From Treponema sp. (GTDB lineage Bacteria; Spirochaetota; Spirochaetia; Treponematales; Treponemataceae): a stretch of DNA of 35,986 nucleotides. The stretch lies in assembly GCF_024696245.1 (NCBI RefSeq), contig NZ_JAILGZ010000073.1, positions 1-35,986 of the forward strand, in the 5' to 3' direction. Of this stretch, positions 26,701 through 34,594 are shown in pieces (the stretch's first letter is position 1; each line of letters begins with the position of its first letter). A program made the position numbers and the translations under genes. The notes under the pieces are model-generated. The model had not been told where the DNA came from. It saw only the letters and a program-made list of their open reading frames with translations, and searched no databases.

Positions 26701-29529
26701 TTCTACAGGTGCTGCAGACAAAGTAAGATCTTCATATTTATCCAGATCTGTTTCATAGTATTTTTCCCAGCGGGTATTAATCTGACCATTCCATGCAACC
26801 TGCTGAACTTCCTTCCAGGATTCACGGAGAAGTTCAATATGAAGGGCCTTTGATTTCTTTGCAGGAAGTTCTCCGGCAGAAGGAACAGCTCCATCAGGAG
26901 TAACACACACATAATTAAAGCGTACTTCTGTACCCTTCTTAGGGAATCCACCTGACTTAAGACGACCAAGACCAAGATAGTAACGGGACGGATGAACAAT
27001 TACGGAACTTGCTGCTGTAATAGCCTGATTACCGGAATCCATTACTTCAATTTCTGCACGATAGTTATAAGGTGCACCAAGGATTTTTTCTCCACCAGTT
27101 TTCTGAGAAAGGCTGGCTTTACCATCAGCACCAAGAACACCAGAATCAGTGTTAAGGGAAGTACGTCCGTCATAATACTGATGTGTACCAAAAGTCATAC
27201 CTTCGTATTTCTTTCCGGCAGGACGATAATTGATAGCTTCCCTTGACCAGCTTGCATTATAAGAAGCACCACTCATGCTTCCGCCACCAAGATACTGGGC
27301 AAGAACATCTACGTTTACATCATCACCCCTGTAATAGGTAATTGCAGGAGTAGATGCCTTTACTTCAAACCTGAGGCGTTCAAAATACTGAACCTGAATT
27401 GTACAGTTTGTATAATCACCACCATTATAATAAGTAATGGTATAGCGGCCAGGTTCAATATCATCAGGAAGAACAAAAGTTCCTGAAGTACAACCATTGT
27501 TATCAAGTGTACCGGACTTTTCATAATATACAGAATCACTGTAGTAATAATCTTCCTTTAATTTAATTTCAAAATCACGTTTACTTGTATCTGGTACGGA
27601 ATATTTACCCTTATAAAGTTCACGATCAATTACTTTATATGAAACCTTTTCACCAGGCTTATAAAGTCCGCGGTCTGTAAACATAAAGGTAACTTTTCTT
27701 TTACTTGCTGAATAAGAAGGTGAATAAGAGTCAACACCATAACGCCACATACTTGTTGTATTACCATCAAAAATCATGTGGTCATCATCAGTTGTTACCT
27801 CAAAGTAAATTGTGTGACTGTAATCAATATCATAGTTGCGTTCAAAATCAATATGAACAAAACCATTAGCATCTGTAACACCGGAACCAATGATATCATC
27901 TCTATAACTATATGGGTCCTTAATAATAGAATCACCTGAATTCCAGCGGTAAATATAATAAGCATTAACTTTTGCCTTCTTAACAGGCTCACCTGTCTTA
28001 AGGCTTGTAACCATTACTGCTGCTGAATCATTACCAAATCTTACACTTGCACCAAGGTCTGTAACCTGCACAAGAAGATTATTTGAAGTAGAAGACTGAC
28101 GGGTTTCATAACCTTCGTTCCACCAGTCATAGTAACGGTAAATGTATTTCATATCAGCATTAAACTGAACCAGTCCGCGATATTCCTTTCCGACTTTTGT
28201 GAGGTATTTAGAAAGATCTACAACTTCAATAACAGTTGTATCGTCAGGAATTTTTTCAGGGTCAAGTTCAACCTGTGCGCTTTTTTCTTTAGTAAGGGCT
28301 TTTCCTTTATTATCCAGAACACCACTTACCCTATATTCTGAACCAGACTGAATATTCTGATGTTCAAAAGCAATTTTTGGAAGGAACTGGGATTCAAGCA
28401 TCTTATTGCCTGAATCTTTAAATGATGCATAACTTCTTGCACTTGGGATTTCAATTGTCTTTGTGTAATTTGAACCAAGACTTCTTCCGTAAACATCTTT
28501 AAGACCACCCTTGATTGTAAGGGTGTAAGAAGAATTGTATTTTACAGGGAAGTTAGAAAGAGTAAGGCGGGCACCACTAAGATCTACGTTATCTTTTTTT
28601 ACCTTAAAGCCTTCAAGATCTGTAGTAATGTATTTTGCAATTTCATCTTCTGTACCTGCTTTAAGAGGTGTATTAAAAATTACTACAACAGGATTTGAAT
28701 AACCATATGAATAAGTATCGTAATAACAATTTTCTATATTAAATTCCGGAATGGTATAAAAACTAAGTTCCTGATCAGAATCCCTTGTTGAAATACAGCC
28801 AACATCAGCCGAAGCACCTTCTTCAAGAACAACCCTTACACTTGCTCCTTCCTCAAGATCTTTCTTAAGGGTAAGTACAACTTCGTATTCTGTATTAGCC
28901 GCCTTAATATCATAAGGAATGCGGTAACCGCTGCTTGTTACATAAATCCACTGTTTTACATGGTCTACGTTTACTTTTGTATTAAAAAGCACACCTACAT
29001 CTTTAGCCTGCTCAAGTGGTACTTTATAGTTATCAACATACTTTCCCTGAGAAACTTCTGTATAACCAGGATGAACAGCTAACATCTTTAATCTCTCAGA
29101 AAAGAAATAGAATGTTGTCTCATCCGTAAGCTTTTCACCAGTTATTGATTTTAAATCCTCTTTTACTTTAACTGTATAAAGCTTCTGGGGAATTACTTCA
29201 TCAGTAGAAATAAATGAAAGAGTACTTGTTGTTGTCCACTTCCAGTATCCGTTAAGTGCAGGTTCAATACTTGCATAATCACAAGTTGCTGTCTGCTGGC
29301 CTAAGGCTGTAAGTGCAACTACAGGTTTAGTAAAATGAATCTGGACTTTAGGATATTTAATATCCGAATTCATTTCACCCTGAGGGGTAACTAAAGCAAC
29401 TTTAAAGCTTACCTCAGAAGCTTTTGAACTTTTACTTTTTTTACTACCGGCTGCAAAAACTGTTACAGTCGCCGCACACAGGAGCAAAAGCCCCACAACA
29501 GCTGAAAGCTTACGTTTTTTTATAGTCAT
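23737..29529 (-). CDS. Bacterial alpha-2-macroglobulin (MG2/thioester protein)
   Basis: The product is 1930 residues from the ATG at 29529, which has a TGAGGT ribosome site; an in-frame TTG at 29541 lies within that site. The signal peptide ends near VFA-AG (residue 26). A Cys at 18 precedes that cut but has Leu at -1, so lipidation is doubtful. The order is typical of the family: N-terminal macroglobulin-like beta domains, a Tyr-rich central region, an extended region with TAYRITAVGV, then the thioester domain with GCMEQ (Cys1440) and helical repeats, and a C-terminal receptor-binding-like beta domain. The family traps attacking proteases: bait cleavage exposes the thioester, which binds the protease covalently. 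The thioester residues are all present. The protein is likely periplasmic and coupled to pbpC, pairing protease defence with wall repair. Confidence 0.93.
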   Translation of the reverse strand: MTIKKRKLSAVVGLLLLCAATVTVFAAGSKKSKSSKASEVSFKVALVTPQGEMNSDIKYPKVQIHFTKPVVALTALGQQTATCDYASIEPALNGYWKWTTTSTLSFISTDEVIPQKLYTVKVKEDLKSITGEKLTDETTFYFFSERLKMLAVHPGYTEVSQGKYVDNYKVPLEQAKDVGVLFNTKVNVDHVKQWIYVTSSGYRIPYDIKAANTEYEVVLTLKKDLEEGASVRVVLEEGASADVGCISTRDSDQELSFYTIPEFNIENCYYDTYSYGYSNPVVVIFNTPLKAGTEDEIAKYITTDLEGFKVKKDNVDLSGARLTLSNFPVKYNSSYTLTIKGGLKDVYGRSLGSNYTKTIEIPSARSYASFKDSGNKMLESQFLPKIAFEHQNIQSGSEYRVSGVLDNKGKALTKEKSAQVELDPEKIPDDTTVIEVVDLSKYLTKVGKEYRGLVQFNADMKYIYRYYDWWNEGYETRQSSTSNNLLVQVTDLGASVRFGNDSAAVMVTSLKTGEPVKKAKVNAYYIYRWNSGDSIIKDPYSYRDDIIGSGVTDANGFVHIDFERNYDIDYSHTIYFEVTTDDDHMIFDGNTTSMWRYGVDSYSPSYSASKRKVTFMFTDRGLYKPGEKVSYKVIDRELYKGKYSVPDTSKRDFEIKLKEDYYYSDSVYYEKSGTLDNNGCTSGTFVLPDDIEPGRYTITYYNGGDYTNCTIQVQYFERLRFEVKASTPAITYYRGDDVNVDVLAQYLGGGSMSGASYNASWSREAINYRPAGKKYEGMTFGTHQYYDGRTSLNTDSGVLGADGKASLSQKTGGEKILGAPYNYRAEIEVMDSGNQAITAASSVIVHPSRYYLGLGRLKSGGFPKKGTEVRFNYVCVTPDGAVPSAGELPAKKSKALHIELLRESWKEVQQVAWNGQINTRWEKYYETDLDKYEDLTLSAAPVEFTVVPPRGGYYTLRISSTDSAGNSVITERSFYVTGGDWYWWYWSDNSQQLSMTPDKNEYSVGDTAQILLQSPLEKGRYMLTVEREGILEEKVIELKESSSVIDVEIKDSYVPVIYVTLSSFSVRKGQPQNDYNTPDIDKPKPYFGVTTLMVSPESRTFDIEVTTDKKSYLPGEKATIKVHASKNGKALANADITLMAVDRGVIDLINYHVPDPVQFFYNPSRFPLCVYGGDSREYLMDPVTYEVKNLVGGDADGKFSERKNFDPTALFEPSIITDADGNASCTFTLPDTLTAYRITAVGVTGDNFALVESQMDVANPISVRHVLPRKLRLDDVSEVGAVISNISEIDEDVDVTIALYEGTEKTGSTKSANGILKAPGRAEVIDSLTKTISVKSGTTQPLMFNVHAIKNGWITVELTVQSKQVNEKVYLPLEIEKPYIFETVTSIGSVTGDGKKAKKEMIKVPAAEDGVGSFYVQLDPTRLGMLHEAVDYVFRYPYGCMEQRSSKVFPLIVFGDYIDVFDLKSEVADPIEVAVNEINSWENVQKWNGGFPYWPNGTEPNAYVSARIGEILAIAQQKGIRFTKNIDLEKLGSYLISVANDSMDNDYYSSMTAVYQYYVASLLGKKPSASNLAKLEKDIEGYAGSMATLALTYDQLGMNKKRDALVKKIRNRISFTSRGADIDSNDYDYWWGDSTDDYSYCLQLFSKISPDDDVNDHLIFELLKLQSARGYWSSTMSTVRVMVAVNQYILGRNLKNLDFKAVAYLNDKPVLSGEFEGLGAKAVDRRIKFGDISSESNVEVPVEFRKSGTGNLYYTISMKYAIPPEKQEARDEGICVYSEIYDVKTGELVTDNNLIEGNVYKEKVYISSTDNLEYVAMRVPVPAGCEILNAAFATTGSQYDNNRGSYNSNSDYDDDYYYYWYSYNWLSNREIFDAEVQYFWDYFHPTETTVEFMFRATRSGLYNTPCITAECMYEEEIFGRSQGQVWNISK

Positions 29530-29567
29530 AAAATACCTCAATTAAAGTGTAATATTTTTATTCGATA

Positions 29568-29576
29568 TGGTATAGT
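29568..29576 (+). promoter_or_regulatory. Extended -10 promoter of the small membrane protein gene
   Basis: TG-G-TATAGT ends 6 nt before the ATG at 29583, with no Shine-Dalgarno sequence. A convincing -35 box is not seen, as is usual for extended -10 promoters. Confidence 0.55.
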
Positions 29577-29582
29577 CTTAAT

Positions 29583-29870
29583 ATGGCCTTAAAAATCACA
29601 ATTATTTCAATAGTTTTTATTCTTGTAGGACTTACTTTTTACATTACAGGACTGCTCTTAAAGTCTTCTGTAAAAAAATCCCCTGGAACAAAGATTGCCG
29701 GAACAATTTTCTATTTAATGGGAGCCCTAACCCTGGTTTCCGGAATACTGGGCCTCTGTTTTAGAAATGAAATAACAAAAACAGCCCTTCAGGTATATTC
29801 CTTAATTTACTTAGTGATAATTTCCATCATTTTCTTTATAATCACAAAGCTTATTAAAACAGAATCCTAA
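29583..29870 (+). CDS. Small integral membrane protein, three predicted helices
   Basis: The product is 95 residues. Three hydrophobic segments are visible, at about 4-26, 38-60 and 67-89, separated by short basic or polar turns (KSSVKKSPG and RNEITK). The chain ends in a Lys-containing tail. No known family was recognised and there are no catalytic motifs. It is 22 nt upstream of the pseudouridine synthase gene, so the two are probably cotranscribed from the extended -10 promoter. It is divergent from the macroglobulin-pbpC pair, with only 53 nt between start codons. Confidence 0.7.
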   Translation: MALKITIISIVFILVGLTFYITGLLLKSSVKKSPGTKIAGTIFYLMGALTLVSGILGLCFRNEITKTALQVYSLIYLVIISIIFFIITKLIKTES

Positions 29871-29892
29871 TGAGATTCACCGAGGCTTTTTT

Positions 29893-30792
29893 ATGAAAGA
29901 AACAATTCACCACGTAAAGGCAAGTACACAGTACAAACGTGAACACAAAGCCGATTACGGTCACGAAAAAATTCAAATCTTATACGAAGACAAAGATATT
30001 GCCGTTATCCTTAAACCAAGCGGAATGCTGTCAGTACCCTACCCTGGCAGTAAAGCCCGCACAGCACTTGATGTACTTGAAAAAATAATGAGAGGCAGAG
30101 GAGACTGGGCTAAAAACCATAAACCTTTTACCGTACACCGCCTTGACCGGGATACTAGCGGAGTTATGATGTTTGCCCTTAACGAAGCTGTTCAGCATAA
30201 GATTATGGCTAACTGGCATACAATGGTTACTGAACGACTCTACCATGCTGTAGCAGAAAATCCCCGGGACCCAAAAAAGACACTGCCGGACTCAGGCCTG
30301 ATAGATGATGACCTTGCCCAGAATGCCCGCCACGTAGGATATGTTCCAGGAGAAGATGACAAGGCAAAAACTACAGCTGCAAGAACCAACTATAAAGTAA
30401 TAGAAAGAGGAAGCACCCACACCCTTTTTGAACTTGAACTTGATACCGGTAAAAAAAATCAGATTCGCGCCCACCTTTCCAACAAGGGCTACCCTCTTGC
30501 AGGAGATGAAAACTACCGGGCTAAAACCGACCCTTTCCACAGGCTGGCCCTTCATGCCCGCAGCTTAAAGTTTATTCACCCTGTTACAGGAGAAAAGATG
30601 CGCTTTGATATTCCTGAACCGGAAGAATGGCTGGAGTATGTAAAAAAAGGTGACAGGCATCCTCAGACCCCTGTATGGTTTAAAAAATTCAAACCTGAAC
30701 CACAGAAAAATATTCCCCTGCAAAAAACTGAATCAAGAAAATCCCTCAGGCACATGAACTTTATAGAAAGGGGAAAGCACTTTTCTAAATAA
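29893..30792 (+). CDS. RluA-family RNA pseudouridine synthase
   Basis: The product is 299 residues. It isomerises uridine to pseudouridine in rRNA or tRNA without a cofactor. The catalytic signature HRLDRDTSG is at 82-90, with Asp85 as nucleophile. The family's earlier KPSGMLSVP segment (41-49) and late GKKNQIRAHL and HARSLKFIHPVTGE segments are also present. There is no S4 domain, so it resembles the shorter RluA/TruC/RluC-core type. A basic, Lys/Arg-rich tail after residue ~255 may bind RNA. The target uridine cannot be deduced from sequence. A weak CGAGG ribosome site precedes the ATG. A strong terminator follows the gene. Confidence 0.88.
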   Translation: MKETIHHVKASTQYKREHKADYGHEKIQILYEDKDIAVILKPSGMLSVPYPGSKARTALDVLEKIMRGRGDWAKNHKPFTVHRLDRDTSGVMMFALNEAVQHKIMANWHTMVTERLYHAVAENPRDPKKTLPDSGLIDDDLAQNARHVGYVPGEDDKAKTTAARTNYKVIERGSTHTLFELELDTGKKNQIRAHLSNKGYPLAGDENYRAKTDPFHRLALHARSLKFIHPVTGEKMRFDIPEPEEWLEYVKKGDRHPQTPVWFKKFKPEPQKNIPLQKTESRKSLRHMNFIERGKHFSK

Positions 30793-30812
30793 AAGTTGTA
30801 TAAAATATCCAG

Positions 30813-30845
30813 AACCGGCCTTTTTACAAAGACCGGTTTTTTTTA
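30813..30845 (+). terminator. Rho-independent terminator after the pseudouridine synthase gene
   Basis: An 11-bp stem (30813-30823 with 30828-30838, one mismatch) with a 4-nt loop is followed by a T-run to about 30845. It lies 20 nt after the stop codon. Confidence 0.88.
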
Positions 30846-30889
30846 TTTTACAGACTGCCTGCTACTAAACATTTACCTTTGAATTATGT

Positions 30890-30895
30890 TAATAT
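30890..30895 (+). promoter_or_regulatory. Possible -10 box of the Omp85-like gene
   Basis: TAATAT lies 7 nt before the ATG at 30903, and no Shine-Dalgarno sequence is present. No convincing -35 box could be placed at normal spacing, so the call rests on position and on the same arrangement at other genes here. Confidence 0.35.
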
Positions 30896-30902
30896 TGTTC
30901 CC

Positions 30903-32123
30903 ATGATTTTTTTTAATACTTTTAAGAAAGCAGCAATTGTCTGTATTTTTTTACTCCTGTCCAGTCAGCTTTACGCAGCAACTATCAGCAGCTATTCAAT
31001 CAAGGGATTAAAACACACAAAAGAAGATTCCCTTGCACCTTACCTGGATACTTTTATCGGCAAAGACAGTTCAGAAATAGACCTGCACGAAATCGAAACA
31101 ACACTCCGCTCATACGGAATATTTTCTGATGTAAAAGTAAGCCTTTCCGAAGAAGAAAACACAACAGATGGTACTGTCTTAAACATTGAACTTAAAGAAA
31201 AAATTACTTTTCTTCCTATACCATTTGCATTTTATTCTTCCACAAATTATGGCGGAGGATTATTCATATTGAATTCCAATGCCTTTGGTAAAAAAGACAC
31301 AATGATGGCCGGAGGAATGTTTTTATCAAACAGAATCTTTGGAATGTTCGGATATTCCCACGAAGCCAATGAAAACTCTTTAGGATGGACAGTATTTACC
31401 AGCGGCGGAAATGCTGATATTGAATTTACAGATTCCAAAGACGAAAGCTTCCTTGAATTTTCAACAGTAAACTATAACGCAACAGTTTCAATAACAGAAA
31501 AACTTAATTCCTTTTGCAAACTAAGTCAGGGAGTTGCTTATTCCTACACCCACTTTAAGGATGATGGTTACGATGACTTTCATAAAATCAGCACAGCCAT
31601 TGCCTTTGCAGCAGACTTTGTTGACTGGAACGGTTACTTTATGCTGACAAAAGCCCTTACAATTTCAGGGGGACTTGAATACTACATCAGTGATGACTTT
31701 ACCCAGAACGCAGGCCTTACTTATTTAATGCAGGATAATTTCTTTACAAACAGAATCCGCTACATAATAGACCTTAAAGCTAAATACGAACACAATGTAC
31801 CTTTAACTTCTTCCATGGAAGCAGGAAACGAAGGAGGAAGAATCCTTTCTGAATATTTCCACACCAGTAAATTTGCCATGGGACGTTTTTCTCTGGAAGC
31901 CGCCCTTCTTAAAAAACCATTATTTACTTTATCAATGCTTACTTCTTATGAATGTGACCTGGCAGAAGATTACGATGACAGTCTTGTTGTTTGTCACGGT
32001 CCTGGCTGCGGTTTCTATCTTTACCTTGAAAAAATCGCCCTGCCGGCTTTAGGTTTTACCTATTCCTACAACCTGACTGAGAAATACCCTACATTTAACT
32101 TTTCTTTAGGAGCTACCTTCTAA
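30903..32123 (+). CDS. Single-POTRA Omp85-like outer-membrane barrel protein
   Basis: The product is 406 residues from the ATG at 30903; the in-frame TTG at 30879 would add eight residues before the signal peptide and is not favoured. The signal peptide ends near LYAA. One POTRA-like domain follows: ISSYSIKGLKHTKEDSL, then an IDLHEIETTLRSYGIFSDVKVSL helix-strand pair and an LNIELKEK strand. The rest (~310 residues) has alternating strands rich in Gly and aromatics and ends SLGATF, with a terminal Phe as in barrel insertion signals. The layout matches small Omp85/TamA-like proteins or two-domain barrels, but BamA proteins have several POTRAs. The family's VRGY/F loop motif was not found. Possible roles are protein or lipid insertion or export. 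Flanking terminators suggest a single-gene unit. Confidence 0.75.
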   Translation: MIFFNTFKKAAIVCIFLLLSSQLYAATISSYSIKGLKHTKEDSLAPYLDTFIGKDSSEIDLHEIETTLRSYGIFSDVKVSLSEEENTTDGTVLNIELKEKITFLPIPFAFYSSTNYGGGLFILNSNAFGKKDTMMAGGMFLSNRIFGMFGYSHEANENSLGWTVFTSGGNADIEFTDSKDESFLEFSTVNYNATVSITEKLNSFCKLSQGVAYSYTHFKDDGYDDFHKISTAIAFAADFVDWNGYFMLTKALTISGGLEYYISDDFTQNAGLTYLMQDNFFTNRIRYIIDLKAKYEHNVPLTSSMEAGNEGGRILSEYFHTSKFAMGRFSLEAALLKKPLFTLSMLTSYECDLAEDYDDSLVVCHGPGCGFYLYLEKIALPALGFTYSYNLTEKYPTFNFSLGATF

Positions 32124-32185
32124 AAGAAAAGATTGTTAATGAAAAAGTATCAGACACAAAGAAACAAATACAAATATAAACAAAA

Positions 32186-32237
32186 AATCCCCGGTCTTAT
32201 GGATTAAGGTTACCCTCTACTCATAAAACCGGGGATT
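32186..32237. terminator. Bidirectional terminator between Omp85-like and MCP genes
   Basis: A 10-bp perfect stem pairs 32186-32195 with 32228-32237 (AATCCCCGGT). A further TTATG/CATAA pairing lies inside the 32-nt loop. It is flanked by an A-run on the left and T-run on the right, so it can serve both convergent genes. Confidence 0.85.
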
Positions 32238-32262
32238 ATTTTTTACAGGCTGATATTAATCA

Positions 32263-34356
32263 TCAAACCTTAAACTTATCTACTTCGTTACCAATGTCTT
32301 CGATAGATTCCTTCATCTGGTTAGAAAGATCAGCAAGAGCTGCACCAGTTTCGTTAATCTTACGTGCACCGGTAGACATTTCTGTCATGCCGTCTTTAAT
32401 GCTGAATGTAGCTTCCTGAAGGCGTTTAATTTCACTAAGAATAGCCTTGTTACCTTCTGCCATTTCTACAGATGCAGTCTTAACTTCGTTAGAAGTATCG
32501 TTCATGCTGTTAAGGGCAACGCTAATCTGTTTAGAACCTTCGTTCTGTTCAAGCATTGCATTTGTAATTTCATGAACAAGGTTATTTGTAGAGTTAATTC
32601 CGTTAAGAACTTCGTTAAAGGCGTTACTTGCTACCTGAGAAGCACTTACGATTGATTCGATGCTTGCTGTAATAGTAGAAAGCTGCTTTCCGATTGTCTG
32701 TGACTGTGAACTTGAATCTTCTGAAAGCTTGCGGATTTCGTCTGCTACTACAGAGAATCCCTTTCCTGCTTCTCCTGCATGAGCAGCTTCGATTGCGGCA
32801 TTCATAGCAAGAAGGTTTGTCTGTTCTGCAATTCCGGAAATAACGGCATTTGCTTCCTGAAGGGCCTGACTTTCACGCTCAATTTCTTCAATACGGGTAT
32901 TAACGTCGTTCTGCTTCTGAACACCAACGATTGTCTTCTGTTCAAGATCCTTAAAGGATTCAGCCATTTTCTGAACTGATGTATTTACAGAATTAATGTT
33001 ACCAATCATCTGTTCTACAGCAGCACTGGCCTGAGTTACGGCTGTACTCTGAGATTCAATCATGCGGTTAAGGGATTCAATATTAGATGCAATTTCGTTA
33101 ACTGCACCGGCTGTCTGATGTACAGATTCAGTCTGATATCCAACCTGACCGCCAAGACTTTCGATATTGCTGATAATTTCTGTAATTGCAGCAGCTGTAT
33201 CATCTGTAGAATCCTGAAGAAGTTCACCAACATCAACAAGCTTTTCCTTGGAATTCTTCATTGTCCTGATGATTTCCTGAAGCTTTGCAGAGAACTGGTT
33301 AAATCCGTCTACTACACGACCGATTTCGTTATTTGTATTAATGTGGATTCTCTGAGTAAGGTCTGCATCTCCAGTTGCAATACCACGAATTGTTTCTTCT
33401 ACAACTGTAAGAGGCTTGAGGGAACGGAAGAGCATAACACCTACAACAAGCACGATTAAAACTGCAAGAACAATTCCACCTATAATAAGAAGGTTTGTTA
33501 CAAGCATGGCTGTTGTATAAATGCGGGTCTCATTAAGCATAACGAAAAGCTTCCATGGTGTACCGGCAACGTTTCTTGAGAAGAATACTTCCGAGTTACC
33601 GTTTTCGTTAGTAATGGTTCCTGAAATTTCTTCTTCTGAAGACCAGGCTCTTGAAAGCTGTGAATAAGAGTCAGGCTGTTCAGACTTAATCTTTTCCATA
33701 TTGGCTCTGGAAATATCACTTGGAATACTTGAACCTACAAGAGTTCCGTTTGAACCGTAAATTGCAAGGTCTCCAACTGAACCAAGGTCAATCTGTGCAA
33801 GGGCATCTGATACAGTCTCAGGATCCATTACACCATAGAAGAATCCTATTGTCTTATCCTTATATTTTGCTGCCTTACAAACATGAACTATTGTTCTTCC
33901 CGAAACTTCTACAGGGTTGTCAATAAATTCATCCTCACCCTTCTTTATGATTGCCTGATAATAATCAGCTCCGGAAACATTTGAAGTATCTCCGTTATCT
34001 GTCCAGTTAACACCATTTTTATCTACGTAACCAATGTATTCAAATACATCAGATCTGTTGTGAATGCGGTTTGTCATCCACTTTACAATTGCGTCAGTTG
34101 AAGCACCCTGCTGAACTATATCTGCATTTGCATAATAATCCATTTTAGAAAGGTAACTGTCTATCTGATGTTCATATACAAGGGCACTCTGATTAGAAAG
34201 TTCCTTGTACTGCATATAGGTATCTTTTTGAATTTCTGTTCTCGCTGAAGCAGAAACCACAAGAATCTGGACTGCGTCAAGGATAATTACTGTTAATGCA
34301 ATAATCATGGCAATAAGAATAAAAAGCTTGCCATTCTTTTGCTTTGCCTGTTCCAT
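32263..34356 (-). CDS. Methyl-accepting chemotaxis protein, Cache-HAMP type
   Basis: The product is 697 residues from the ATG at 34356, which has AGGAGG 4 nt upstream; an in-frame ATG at 34383 lies before that site and was not chosen. The layout is a transmembrane helix at ~11-35, a periplasmic sensor of ~240 residues that looks like a double Cache fold (IGYVDKNGVNW and ADYYQAIIKKG elements), a second helix at ~283-311, HAMP to ~365, then the long cytoplasmic coiled-coil signalling domain. The hairpin tip holds EQTNLLAMNAAIEAAHAG, the CheA/CheW-contact signature. Several Glu/Gln-rich helical faces flank it as methylation candidates. No CheR-docking pentapeptide is seen at the C-terminus. The ligand is unknown; Cache sensors often bind small organic acids or amino acids. 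No other che genes are in the window. Confidence 0.95.
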   Translation of the reverse strand: MEQAKQKNGKLFILIAMIIALTVIILDAVQILVVSASARTEIQKDTYMQYKELSNQSALVYEHQIDSYLSKMDYYANADIVQQGASTDAIVKWMTNRIHNRSDVFEYIGYVDKNGVNWTDNGDTSNVSGADYYQAIIKKGEDEFIDNPVEVSGRTIVHVCKAAKYKDKTIGFFYGVMDPETVSDALAQIDLGSVGDLAIYGSNGTLVGSSIPSDISRANMEKIKSEQPDSYSQLSRAWSSEEEISGTITNENGNSEVFFSRNVAGTPWKLFVMLNETRIYTTAMLVTNLLIIGGIVLAVLIVLVVGVMLFRSLKPLTVVEETIRGIATGDADLTQRIHINTNNEIGRVVDGFNQFSAKLQEIIRTMKNSKEKLVDVGELLQDSTDDTAAAITEIISNIESLGGQVGYQTESVHQTAGAVNEIASNIESLNRMIESQSTAVTQASAAVEQMIGNINSVNTSVQKMAESFKDLEQKTIVGVQKQNDVNTRIEEIERESQALQEANAVISGIAEQTNLLAMNAAIEAAHAGEAGKGFSVVADEIRKLSEDSSSQSQTIGKQLSTITASIESIVSASQVASNAFNEVLNGINSTNNLVHEITNAMLEQNEGSKQISVALNSMNDTSNEVKTASVEMAEGNKAILSEIKRLQEATFSIKDGMTEMSTGARKINETGAALADLSNQMKESIEDIGNEVDKFKV

Positions 34357-34389
34357 AAGACCTCCTGAAATGTGAAAACCCATCCTTTA

Positions 34390-34419
34390 ACTATAACATA
34401 GTTTTTTAAAAACAGTCAT
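34390..34419 (-). promoter_or_regulatory. Possible promoter of the MCP gene
   Basis: On the minus strand ATGACT (34419-34414) and TATAGT (34395-34390) are 18 nt apart. The predicted start near 34383 gives a short leader containing the AGGAGG ribosome site. Confidence 0.5.
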
Positions 34420-34526
34420 TATTATTCACAAAAGTATTGCATAAAATATATAAAAATTGCACTTAATAAACAAATCGTACCTTTGTTTTTTTTAGATTAC
34501 CGCTTAATGCAGCCTTTCTTTTTGCA

Positions 34527-34555
34527 TTGAAACAATCTATTTTCATCTATATAAT
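34527..34555 (+). promoter_or_regulatory. Promoter of hisG
   Basis: TTGAAA (34527-34532) and a perfect TATAAT (34550-34555) are separated by exactly 17 nt. Transcription should start near 34562, giving a leader of about 33 nt with a GGAG ribosome site. No attenuator or histidine-codon leader peptide was seen. Confidence 0.85.
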
Positions 34556-34594
34556 AGGCTTCGCATCAATAATTGTTTTTATTTGGAGAAACGA

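Noticed and set aside
30879-30902. In-frame TTG start for the Omp85-like gene
   Set aside because: It has no ribosome site and would place eight extra residues before a normal signal peptide.
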